This document shows, piece by piece, positions 1 to 6,544 of a DNA stretch of 7,800 nt. Under the pieces are notes generated by a model, which searched no databases, was not told the DNA's origin, and saw only the letters and a program-made list of their open reading frames with translations. The position numbers were made by a program, and so were the translations under genes. The stretch covers positions 1-7,800 of the forward strand of contig JAHFOZ010000247.1 of assembly GCA_023261405.1 (NCBI GenBank), written 5' to 3'. The number at the start of each line of letters is the position of its first letter. Positions within the stretch are counted from its first letter, which is position 1. This DNA is from Planctomycetota bacterium. GTDB lineage: Bacteria; Planctomycetota; MHYJ01; JACPRB01.

Positions 1-1167
1 ACGGTCTACAAGCTCGGGACCGTCGACGTCAGCCTCCCGCGGCGCGACTCGAAGACCGGCCGCGGCCACAAGGGGTTCACGATCGACGGCGACCCCTCGA
101 TGAGCGTCGAGGAAGCCGCGCGGCGCCGCGACTTCACGATCAACGCCCTCCTGGCCGACCCGGACACGGGCGAACTCCTCGACCCGCACGGCGGGCTGGA
201 CGATCTCAAGGCCAGGCGCCTCCGCGCCGTGGACCCCGCGACCTTCGCCGAGGACTCGCTCCGCGTCCTCCGGGGCATGCAGTTCGCCGCGCGCTTCGAG
301 TTCTCGGTCGACCCCGCCACGGTCGCGCTCTGCCGCTCGATCCCGCTCGACGATCTGCCGGCCGAGCGCGTCTGGGGCGAGATCGAGAAGCTCCTCCTCC
401 GCGCGCGCCGCCCCTCGCTCGGCTTCGCCGCCGGCCGAGAGATGGACGTGATCCGCCGGCTCTTCCCGGAGCTCGAGGCGCTCGCGGGCTGCCCGCAGGA
501 GCCGGCGTGGCATCCGGAGGGGGACGTCTGGGTGCACACGCTGCAGGCCATCGACATCGCGGCGGACCTCATCGCGGACCTGCCCAGGGGAAAGCAGCTC
601 GCCGTGATGCTCGGCACCCTCTGCCACGACCTCGGGAAGCCGCTCACCACGAAGGTGATCGACGGCCGCATCCGCTCGCTCGATCACGAGGACCGGGGCG
701 TGCCGCCGACGGAGGCGCTCCTCGATCGGCTGAACGTCCACACGGTGGACGGCTACGATGTGCGCACCCAGGTCAAGGCGATCGTGGCGGACCACTTGAA
801 GCCGGGGGTCTTCTACCTCGAGCGCGACCGCGTGCGGGACGCCGCCTTCCGGCGTCTCGCGCTGCGCTGCGACCTCGACCTGCTCTACCGCGTGGCGAAG
901 GCGGACACGCTCGGCCGCCGCGCGCCGGGCGCCCGCGAGCCGGAGGCGGCCGCGCAGGAGTGGTTTCTCGGACGGGTGCGGTCGGCGGACGTGATGACCG
1001 GCCCGCCGAAGCCGATCCTCATGGGCCGGCATCTCCTCGAGATGGGGCTCCAGCCCGGCCCGCGCGTGGGGGCGGTGGCCGACCAGGTCTACCAGATGCA
1101 GCTCGACGGGGCGGTGACGACGCTCGAGGAGGCGCAGGCCGCGGCGAGGAAGATCCTCGCGGGTTAG
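1..1167 (+). CDS. cca: tRNA CCA nucleotidyltransferase with HD domain (5' partial)
   Basis: This enzyme adds or repairs the 3' CCA end of tRNAs in the cytoplasm. The reading frame is open from base 1, so the N-terminus, including the family's G-S and D-x-D catalytic motifs, lies outside the window. The first Met codon, at 100, is internal. The visible 388 residues start in the class II nucleotidyltransferase head with VDVSLPRR, then EEAARRRDFTINAL (about residues 37-50) and the RNA-binding EDSLRVLRGMQFAARFEF segment (about 84-101). A C-terminal HD phosphohydrolase domain has H179, HD at 209-210 (CHDLGKP), DHED and VADH, so its metal-binding set looks complete. The E. coli CCA enzyme is known to carry a similar HD domain with phosphatase and phosphodiesterase activity. 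The gene ends in TAG and overlaps the stop codon of the converging cimA. It could be a CC-adding, A-adding or poly(A) relative, because the head motifs that would help decide are missing. Family assignment is firm. Confidence 0.94.
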   Translation, partial: TVYKLGTVDVSLPRRDSKTGRGHKGFTIDGDPSMSVEEAARRRDFTINALLADPDTGELLDPHGGLDDLKARRLRAVDPATFAEDSLRVLRGMQFAARFEFSVDPATVALCRSIPLDDLPAERVWGEIEKLLLRARRPSLGFAAGREMDVIRRLFPELEALAGCPQEPAWHPEGDVWVHTLQAIDIAADLIADLPRGKQLAVMLGTLCHDLGKPLTTKVIDGRIRSLDHEDRGVPPTEALLDRLNVHTVDGYDVRTQVKAIVADHLKPGVFYLERDRVRDAAFRRLALRCDLDLLYRVAKADTLGRRAPGAREPEAAAQEWFLGRVRSADVMTGPPKPILMGRHLLEMGLQPGPRVGAVADQVYQMQLDGAVTTLEEAQAAARKILAG

Positions 1168-2777
1168 CCCTTGGCCTGGTCCGCGGGCGCCGGCTGGCCC
1201 GGCTTCACGCGGCGCTCGTCCATCCGGAGCTTGTACACGACCGAGTCCACGAGGGCCTGCCATGAGGCCTCGATGATGTTGGCCGAGACGCCCACGGTAC
1301 CCCAGGTCTCGTGCGCGTCGCCGGAGCTGATAAGGACCCGCGTCTTGGCCGAGGTGCCGTGGGTCTGCTCCAGGATGCGGACCTTGTAGTCGCGGAGCGA
1401 CATGGTCTTCAGGTTCGGGTAGAACTCGTCGAGCGCCTTGCGGAGGGCGTTGTCGAGCGCGCTCACGGGGCCGTTCCCCTCGGCGGCGGTGTGCTCGGGG
1501 ATGCCCCTGACGTGGAGCTTGATGGTGGCCTCGGACACGGGCGGCGCGTCGCCGCGCTTCTCCACCACCACGCGCCAGCCCTCGAGGTCGAAGGCCTCCT
1601 GGACCGCGCCGGTGGCCTTCTCCATGAGGAGCTGGAAGGAGCCCTCGGCGCCCTCGAACTCGAAGCCCTGGTCCTCGAGCTCCTTGAGGGTCTGGAGCAG
1701 CTGCCGGACTTCGGGGGTGTTCTTGGTGAGGTCGATGCCGGCCTGCTGGGCCTTCCAGAGGATGTTGGACTGGCCGGCCAGCTCCGAGACCAGGACGCGG
1801 CGCCGGTTGCCCACGAGCTCCGGGTTCACGTGCTCGTAGGTCTCCGGGTGCTTGGTCACGGCGGAGACGTGCATGCCGCCCTTGTGGGCGAACGCGGAGT
1901 CTCCCACGTAGGGCTGGTGCTGCCAGGCCGGCCGGTTGGCGAGCTCCGAGACGAAACGCGAAACCTCGCGGAGCTCCGCGAGCGAGCCCTCCGGCAGGCA
2001 GGGGAGCCGGAGCTTGAGCATGACGTTCGGGATGACCGAGCAGAGGTTGGCGTTGCCGCAGCGCTCGCCGATCCCGTTGATGGTCCCCTGGACGTGGTCC
2101 ACCCCCTCCATGATGGCGGCCATGGAGTTGGCCACGGCGCACTCGGCGTCGTTGTGGACGTGGATGCCGAGAGGGGTGGAGACGCGCGACTTCACGGCCC
2201 GGATGATCTCCACGACCTCGTGGGGAAGAGTGCCGCCGTTCGTGTCGCAGAGGACGAGGACGGAGGCGCCGGCCTTCGCGGCGGCCTCCAGGCTGCGGAG
2301 GGCGTACTCCTGGTTGCCCTTGAATCCGTCGAAGAAGTGCTCCGCGTCGTAGATCACCTCCTCGAACTTCGGCCGGAGGAAGGCGACCGAGTCGGCGATC
2401 ATCGCGAGGTTCTCTTCGAGCGTGGTGCCGAGGGCCTCGATGACCTGGAAGTCCCAGCTCTTGCCGTAGACGGTCGTGACGGGGGTGCGGGCCTCGACGA
2501 GCCGCTGGAGGTTGGCGTCGGCCTCGGGCCTGACGCCGGGGCGGCGGGTGGAGCCGAAGGCGGTGAGCTTGGCGTGGCGCAGGGAGACGCCCTGCATCTC
2601 CTGGAAGAAGCGGACGTCTTTGGGGTTGGAGCCTGGCCAGCCGCCCTCGATGTAGTGGACGCCAAGCTGGTCGAGGCGGCGGGCGATGCGGACCTTGTCC
2701 TCCATCGAGTAGGCGATGCCCTCGCACTGGGTGCCGTCGCGGAGGGTCGTGTCGAAGATCTTGACGAGCCGGGGCAT
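1164..2777 (-). CDS. cimA: (R)-citramalate synthase, LeuA-like
   Basis: Predicted to condense pyruvate and acetyl-CoA to (R)-citramalate, the first step of the threonine-independent isoleucine pathway. The 537-residue length fits the family. The TIM-barrel HMGL-like domain (about 4-270) has DTTLRDGTQ at 9-17 with the catalytic Arg and Asp, HVHND at 206-210 (metal-binding His pair) and GIGERCGNANL at 235-245. The DAEHFFDGFKGN stretch (144-155) is typical of CimA-type rather than LeuA-type enzymes. The C-terminal LeuA-type regulatory dimerization domain (about 400-525) carries GNGPVSALDNAL and TVGVSANIIEASW, so isoleucine feedback is likely, though inferred. The start is fixed by GGAGGA seven bases before ATG. 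The TAA stop overlaps the TAG of cca. The main alternative is 2-isopropylmalate or homocitrate synthase, which the motif pattern does not favour. Confidence 0.92.
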   Translation of the reverse strand: MPRLVKIFDTTLRDGTQCEGIAYSMEDKVRIARRLDQLGVHYIEGGWPGSNPKDVRFFQEMQGVSLRHAKLTAFGSTRRPGVRPEADANLQRLVEARTPVTTVYGKSWDFQVIEALGTTLEENLAMIADSVAFLRPKFEEVIYDAEHFFDGFKGNQEYALRSLEAAAKAGASVLVLCDTNGGTLPHEVVEIIRAVKSRVSTPLGIHVHNDAECAVANSMAAIMEGVDHVQGTINGIGERCGNANLCSVIPNVMLKLRLPCLPEGSLAELREVSRFVSELANRPAWQHQPYVGDSAFAHKGGMHVSAVTKHPETYEHVNPELVGNRRRVLVSELAGQSNILWKAQQAGIDLTKNTPEVRQLLQTLKELEDQGFEFEGAEGSFQLLMEKATGAVQEAFDLEGWRVVVEKRGDAPPVSEATIKLHVRGIPEHTAAEGNGPVSALDNALRKALDEFYPNLKTMSLRDYKVRILEQTHGTSAKTRVLISSGDAHETWGTVGVSANIIEASWQALVDSVVYKLRMDERRVKPGQPAPADQAKG

Positions 2778-3017
2778 GGACCTGTCCTCCAGAATCAGGG
2801 GAGCTTACGGATCACGGAAAGGGGGCGCGATGGGGTGGGCGGCCTGCCGCCGTCACCCGCGGCTCGTAATTCGCACGTTTCCGTGAACGGGTCTCATGGA
2901 GAGACCAGCATGGCCGAACGGGGGATTGAATGCAACAGGAAACTTCCCGGGAGCGGCTTCGTGGAATAGAATGGCCCGTGTCGGTCGTATAAGAAGTGAG
3001 CTATTCGAGGTGACGGC
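2778..3017. promoter_or_regulatory. Divergent intergenic region between cimA and the HMA-like selenoprotein
   Basis: No convincing gene lies in this 240-base gap. An imperfect hairpin spans 2833-2858 (GGGTG and GGCGG arms, CCTG loop, two-base bulge) and would sit in the cimA leader. A six-base-pair inverted repeat GGTCTC/GAGACC spans 2890-2906 with loop ATGGA. For the rightward gene, TATAAG at 2988-2993 is a possible -10 box without a recognisable -35. For cimA, a weak minus-strand pair, TTGCAT at 2930-2935 and CATGCT at 2907-2912 with a 17-base spacer, is possible. No T-run follows either hairpin, so they are not classical terminators. The promoter assignments are guesses from consensus matching. 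Confidence 0.3.
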
Positions 3018-3548
3018 ATGAGGGTGATTTTCCTGGCGGCCGCGTTCGCGGCCCTGGCGGTGGCGGCGGATGCGCGGCCGGACGAGCCCGCGTACACCGC
3101 CACGGTGGAATTCGACAAGGTCTGAGGGCCCGGCTGAATCGAGGCCCTCGAGAAGAGCCTCGGACGCCTGGAGGGCGTCGTATCGGCCAAGGTGCGGGGC
3201 CGCGACCCCAAGAGCAAGTACTTCTACGACGTGGAGGTGCAGGAGAAGAAGCCGCTCCTCCCCTCGCGGGTCCAGAAGATGTGCAAGGACCTGGAGGACT
3301 ACGACTACATCGGCCTGGAAATCCGGGCGATCGCCGGGACGGTGGAGAAGAAGGGCGACGCCTACGTCCTGGCGGCCCGCGGCTCGCAGCAGGAGTACCA
3401 GCTGAAGGCCGGCGAGGACCTCCGGAAGCTCGTGGAGGGCGGAAGGAGCGCCCTTACGCTGGGCGGGAAGGTGACCGAGGCGAAGGGCAAGGACGGCAAG
3501 GCCGTGCTGTCCCTGGAGGTGACCTCGGCCAAGGAGACGCCGAAATAG
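3018..3548 (+). CDS. Exported HMA-like protein with two in-frame UGA (predicted Sec) codons
   Basis: A 176-residue product is predicted if TGA at 3123-3125 and 3135-3137 are read as selenocysteine (U36 and U40). Residues 1-19 form a signal peptide (MRVIFLAAAFAALAVAADA), so the protein should act outside the cytoplasm. Residues 25-106 follow a beta-alpha-beta-beta-alpha-beta pattern like heavy-metal-associated domains. VUGPGUIEALEKSLGRLEGV matches the HMA C-x-x-C helix, and U40 aligns with the second cysteine, since downstream E45, K46, L48, L51, G53 and V54 keep HMA spacing. U36 lies one residue further away than usual, giving U-x-x-x-U. The only cysteine is C89. Residues 107-176 look like a small beta-rich domain. 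GAGGTG precedes ATG by five bases, and the stop is TAG. The upstream and downstream parts share one frame with no other stop. Metal binding or redox activity is inferred. The alternative is a doubly nonsense-mutated pseudogene, which is unlikely given where the TGAs fall. Confidence 0.8.
3123..3161 (+). promoter_or_regulatory. Candidate SECIS-like RNA structure around the two UGA codons
   Basis: Bacterial Sec insertion needs a hairpin in the coding sequence just downstream of UGA, recognised by SelB. Here GAGGGCC (3124-3130) pairs perfectly with GGCCCTC (3143-3149). This gives a seven-pair stem that starts inside the first UGA and holds the second UGA in its 12-base loop. A mutually exclusive hairpin, GAGGC (3141-3145) with GCCTC (3157-3161), follows the second UGA. 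I see no obvious apical GU, which is a common but not universal SelB determinant, so this is a candidate only. Confidence 0.35.
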
Positions 3549-3587
3549 GGGCGTCCATTATTTTCCCCACCCCGGCGGGGGACGGGC

Positions 3588-3593
3588 TATACT
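3588..3593 (+). promoter_or_regulatory. Candidate -10 box (TATACT) for the downstream RNA
   Basis: TATACT matches five of six sigma-70 -10 positions and stands out in very GC-rich surroundings, 40 bases after the selenoprotein stop. No good -35 hexamer is visible at 16-18 bases, and a short CCCC-GGC-GGGG inverted repeat (3570-3580) occupies that area. Transcription would start near 3600 and run through the structured region to the terminator. Confidence 0.4.
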
Positions 3594-3599
3594 GTTTTT

Positions 3600-3760
3600 C
3601 AGATCGCAGTGGGGGCGAAACATACGGTGATCCTTTGCGGAGTGGTCAAAGTATTCGGAGGCTCTCGGGCTAAGAGAGCAGGCGTGCTCTCGCCTGCGCG
3701 GGGGCCACTGACTACGGATTTTTCTGGGAAGCCCCGGTCGCAAGACCGGGGCTTTTCTAT
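3600..3760 (+). ncRNA. Unidentified structured RNA: small RNA or leader element ending in a terminator
   Basis: This stretch lacks a convincing coding frame but is rich in complementary segments. An outer stem AGTGGTC (3641-3647) pairs with GGCCACT (3703-3709) and encloses hairpins. GCTCTC (3661-3666) pairs with GAGAGC (3674-3679) around a seven-base loop, GGGCTAA, and AGGCG (3680-3684) pairs with CGCCT (3691-3695). Alternatively GAGAGCA (3674-3680) pairs with TGCTCTC (3685-3691), excluding the first arrangement. The layout of TATACT box, structured core and terminator about 70 bases before the kelch gene fits either an independent small RNA or a riboswitch or attenuator. I checked it from memory against 6S, SRP RNA, tRNA, cobalamin, TPP, SAM, c-di-GMP and fluoride patterns and did not find a convincing match. 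Start and end are approximate. Confidence 0.42.
3729..3760 (+). terminator. Strong intrinsic terminator
   Basis: GCCCCGGTC (3731-3739) pairs perfectly with GACCGGGGC (3744-3752) around a GCAA (GNRA) tetraloop. Flanking AA/TT extends the stem to 11 pairs, and TTTTCTAT follows directly from 3753. Termination is predicted for rightward transcription, isolating the selenoprotein and RNA region from the kelch gene unless an alternative fold intervenes. Confidence 0.88.
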
Positions 3761-3830
3761 TCCGGGCCGGTTTGAGTCTCATCAAGCGAAGCGCCTGGGG
3801 GCGTAGTATGTTGAGACGAAAGGAGACCTC

Positions 3831-6335
3831 GTGAGCGCGGTCCCTCCCCACCCCTCCCGATTCTTTGCCTTATGCTTCGCGGTCTTCGCCCTCGCCGGCA
3901 GCGCGACGGAGGAACCGAACCGGTGGTCCAAGATCGCCGAAGGCCATCTGCAGCGGCAGGGCTCCGTGCTGCTTTGGGCGGGCGACCTGAAGAAGATGCT
4001 CCTGGTCGGAGACACCGTGCAGGCCTTCGACCCGGACAAACACGCGTGGACGGACCTGTCCACCGGCCGGCCTGACGGGAAGGGCAGCATCCATCCGTAC
4101 TACCAGGCGGCCTACGATTCCAGGACCAGGTCGGTCTACTGCCTGTCCAACGGCCCGGTGCTCTACACGTTCAATGTCGAGGCCGGGACGTGGAAGGTCG
4201 CCCCGCCGGCGGCCGGACTGGAAGGCCTGAGCTGGCACACGCTCGCGGCCGACAACGCCGGACGGATCGTCGTCGTCGGGTCCGACAAGCGGCCTGACAA
4301 CGTCGGCTGGACGCGAACCGCCATCTACGACGCGACCCGCGGTCAATGGTCGACGCTGCCGCTGCCGGCTGAGGACGTCGTCCGGAGCCACCAGGAACGG
4401 GTGGAAGCCACCGAACGCACGATCGACCTGATCGGACGGATCCGGCTGGCCTGGTATCGCGACCCGAAGGGAGTCGGGACGGACGCGGAACGGACGGCGC
4501 TGCTGGCCCGCTGCGGCGATCTCGGCATGCGGCCGGGCATGGCGGCGTTCAAGGACGACCTCGCCGGGGTCGCCGACCTGCTCAGGGCGAAGGCGACGCT
4601 GGACGCCCTGAAGGCGGCCCGGGCGATGCAGCGGAGGATCGAGGACGCATCCTTCGAGCAGTATCCCGTGCCGCGCTCGCGACGGAACGCGCCGCTGGTC
4701 TACGACGCGACGAACAAACTGTTCGTCCTGTTCGGCGGCGACCACGAGGACTATCAGCTCAACGACACGTGGACGCTGGACCTCGAGAAGAGGACATGGC
4801 GGCCGATGAAGCCGGACCTCGCCCCCTCGCCGCGGGCCGGGCACGCCCTGTGCTTCCTGCCCGGCAGCGGCCGGGTCGCGATGTACGAAGGCTATGTCGC
4901 CAACTCGAACACGGATTACGCCGCCGCCGAGGACATCCCGCTCGACCCGCGGCAGCTCTGGCTCTACGACGCCAGGGCTGACCGCTGGGACCTGGTCGGA
5001 AGTTGGCCCGTGCGACCGGCCAAGGACGGCACCGTCCTCATCCCCCCGGTGATCGGGGCGTTCTACGGGTACAGTTCGTCGGCATTCGAAGTCGCGCCGA
5101 TGGCCGCGGACCCGGGCGATCGCGTCATCATCGCGGCTCCCGGCGGCAAGAACCGGCTCAGCGCCCTGTGGGCCATGCAAGTCGACACCGGAAAGCTTGA
5201 TCTTGCGGGGCGCGAGAAGCTCGGCCGGGCCGCCAGCGAGCGGCGCTATCGCGACATCTACTTCCGCGCCGAATACGGCGAGGTGCCCGACGACCCGAAG
5301 GCGAAGGACCTGGCCTCGCTGCCGGCGAACCAGTGGGTCGCGCTGACGCCGGCGCCGCGGACTCCAGCCAAGGGCTGCCGGCAGCGCGACTGGAGCACCG
5401 CCGCCTGGGACGGCGATCGCGAGCAGTTCCTGATGTGGGGGGGCGGGCACTGCGTCCGGTCCGGCGGGCCACCGCTGCACTACTCGCCCGTCTCCAACCG
5501 CATCGTCGAAGGCTATGACGCCGATGAGCCCTATTGCTACAACGGTTTCTGCGGACCGGGCTCGTCGATCATGGGCCGGCAGTGGATCGACACGCACGCT
5601 TATCACCTGTATGCCTACGATCCGAAGTGCAGGCTGATGGTCACCGCCCGGGGCTTCCTCTACGACCCCGACCGGATGGACTGGCTTCGGATCGAGCCGT
5701 TCAAGCCTCCGTTCCGCTATTCGTGGGGCAGCGTGGTGATCGCCGGGAGCCCGCACGGTGCGATCGCGTGGGCGAACGTCGCCGGCTCGGATCAACCGAA
5801 CCTCTGGGTGTTCGACCGCCAGGCCGGATGGCAGGACCTCAAGCCGAGCGCCAAGGGCGACGCCAGGCTGTTCACGCCGTATTGCGACTCGTCGGGCATG
5901 GTCTACGACTCAAAGCGCGACCGGATGCTGCTCAGCGGGGTCGGCGGCGGGTACAACAAGGCGAGCGATGGCAGACTCCTGGCCTTTGATTTCGGGACCC
6001 AAGCGCTCGATGTCGTCGCGCCGGAGAATATCGACCTGGGCAAGGTCGGCATCGCACGCGAGATGGCTTACGCGGAGCACGCCGATTGGGTCCTCATCGG
6101 CGACTTGCTGCGCGTGGGCGACAAGAAGACCGGCAAGGCCTACACCCGGGTCTACGACGGCGGCAGGAACAGGATGTACCTGCTGGATGCCGGCGACGTC
6201 GCGGCGGGATACTCCGCCGGCTGGGGCTACTCCGGCCGCGACAGGATGGTCTACTCGTTCTCGTTCCGCGGCGAAGCGTGGGGTATGCGCATCGACCCGA
6301 AGACGGCCCTGCTGCTGGAGAAGGCGCCGGAGTAG
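3831..6335 (+). CDS. Exported kelch-type beta-propeller protein, function unknown
   Basis: The 834-residue protein starts at GTG with AAAGGAG five bases upstream. A signal peptide covers about residues 1-25 (RFFALCFAVFALAGSA), so it is probably exported. Most of the sequence is repeated beta-propeller blades with kelch-style features: APLVYDATNKLFVLFGGD near 286-303 followed by NDTWTLDLEKRTW, then PSPRAGHALCFLP; similar units recur at QWSTLPLP, QLWLYDARADRWDLV and LWVFDRQAGWQDL. A predominantly helical, charged insertion without blade motifs lies at about 183-275 between early and later blades. The later part contains several cysteines (for example CGPG and PYCYNGFCG near 563-578). Propellers of this kind usually bind partners or carbohydrates; no catalytic signature is recognised. 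Leucine codons are mostly CTG, whereas cca and aat prefer CTC, which suggests a different history. It lies alone between a terminator and the vapC relic. Its specific role is unknown. Confidence 0.8.
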   Translation: MSAVPPHPSRFFALCFAVFALAGSATEEPNRWSKIAEGHLQRQGSVLLWAGDLKKMLLVGDTVQAFDPDKHAWTDLSTGRPDGKGSIHPYYQAAYDSRTRSVYCLSNGPVLYTFNVEAGTWKVAPPAAGLEGLSWHTLAADNAGRIVVVGSDKRPDNVGWTRTAIYDATRGQWSTLPLPAEDVVRSHQERVEATERTIDLIGRIRLAWYRDPKGVGTDAERTALLARCGDLGMRPGMAAFKDDLAGVADLLRAKATLDALKAARAMQRRIEDASFEQYPVPRSRRNAPLVYDATNKLFVLFGGDHEDYQLNDTWTLDLEKRTWRPMKPDLAPSPRAGHALCFLPGSGRVAMYEGYVANSNTDYAAAEDIPLDPRQLWLYDARADRWDLVGSWPVRPAKDGTVLIPPVIGAFYGYSSSAFEVAPMAADPGDRVIIAAPGGKNRLSALWAMQVDTGKLDLAGREKLGRAASERRYRDIYFRAEYGEVPDDPKAKDLASLPANQWVALTPAPRTPAKGCRQRDWSTAAWDGDREQFLMWGGGHCVRSGGPPLHYSPVSNRIVEGYDADEPYCYNGFCGPGSSIMGRQWIDTHAYHLYAYDPKCRLMVTARGFLYDPDRMDWLRIEPFKPPFRYSWGSVVIAGSPHGAIAWANVAGSDQPNLWVFDRQAGWQDLKPSAKGDARLFTPYCDSSGMVYDSKRDRMLLSGVGGGYNKASDGRLLAFDFGTQALDVVAPENIDLGKVGIAREMAYAEHADWVLIGDLLRVGDKKTGKAYTRVYDGGRNRMYLLDAGDVAAGYSAGWGYSGRDRMVYSFSFRGEAWGMRIDPKTALLLEKAPE

Positions 6336-6424
6336 CGATCCGTCGCCCATGGCGGAGGAGGGGCCTGCGGGGATCCGGTGGGGGGCGCTTGCCTCGGCAT
6401 AAGCAAGACGATAGCTTACGTTCC
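6336..6424. other. Short intergenic gap after the kelch gene
   Basis: Nothing strongly supported is seen here. TTGCCT at about 6393 followed after 17 bases by TAGCTT could be a weak promoter for the vapC relic and aat. A small imperfect hairpin (GCTTGCC...GGCATAAGC) overlaps it. There is no T-run, so no terminator for the kelch gene is recognised. Confidence 0.2.
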
Positions 6425-6544
6425 ATGAGGACCACCGTCGGAATGATCGCCGCGACAGCGCTGGAACACGGGCTCACCGTGGCCAGGCGCAACCTGACCG
6501 CCTTCAGAAAATCCGGCGCCGAGGTCGTCGATCCGTTGGCCTGA
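6425..6544 (+). pseudogene. C-terminal relic of a VapC-type PIN-domain toxin
   Basis: A 39-codon frame from ATG to TGA encodes GMIAATALEHGLTVARRN followed by LTAFRKSGAEVVDPLA. This is the characteristic end of type II toxin VapC ribonucleases, which cleave RNA with a PIN fold; family members usually read D-x-x-IAATAL-x-HGLT-x-x-TRN with a closing E-V-x-x-P. The first two-thirds of the domain are absent: the same frame upstream runs through the kelch gene, and no VapB antitoxin is seen. The acidic residue expected just before GMIAATA is Val, and the TRN motif is RRN, so the fragment should lack catalysis. No Shine-Dalgarno precedes its ATG. Its TGA shares one base with the aat ATG. Most likely a decayed remnant; an expressed micropeptide is possible but unsupported. 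Confidence 0.65.

Noticed and set aside
2894..2911. Minus-strand micro-ORF MLVSP in the cimA leader as an attenuator peptide
   Set aside because: Too short, no Shine-Dalgarno, no run of regulatory codons and no terminator structure with a T-run.
1311..2969. Long plus-strand open frame antisense to cimA
   Set aside because: It is low-complexity in composition (Gly, Val, Leu, Ala, Glu, Asp, His rich) and resembles no family; it is a GC-rich shadow of the cimA codons.
3123..3137. UGA decoded as Trp (alternative genetic code)
   Set aside because: All other genes use only TGG for Trp with no in-frame TGA, and in both affected genes the TGA sits at a family Cys position.
3192..3548. Treating the HMA-like gene as a shorter protein starting at GTG 3192
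   Set aside because: It would begin in the middle of the HMA fold without a Shine-Dalgarno, losing the signal peptide and first helix that are in the same frame upstream.
3570..3599. CCCC-GGC-GGGG hairpin followed by TTTTT as terminator of the HMA-like gene
   Set aside because: The T-run is about 15 bases beyond a four-pair stem, too distant for an intrinsic terminator.
3628..3720. tRNA-Ser-like pattern: GAGTGGTC, a seven-base GGGCTAA loop with GCT anticodon position, and a long variable-arm hairpin
   Set aside because: There is no TTCGA-type T-arm, no seven-pair acceptor stem, no proper D-stem and no U33 in the loop; a different outer stem explains the pairing better.
3625..3735. Cobalamin-riboswitch-like fragments (GGTGATCC, GCCACTG, GGGAAGCC)
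   Set aside because: The order is partly suggestive, but the B12 box region and surrounding stems are missing, and short GC-rich matches are expected by chance.
3870..5795. Long minus-strand open frame opposite the kelch gene
   Set aside because: Arg/Pro/Val-rich shadow; the opposite strand has a signal peptide, start signals and recognisable propeller motifs.
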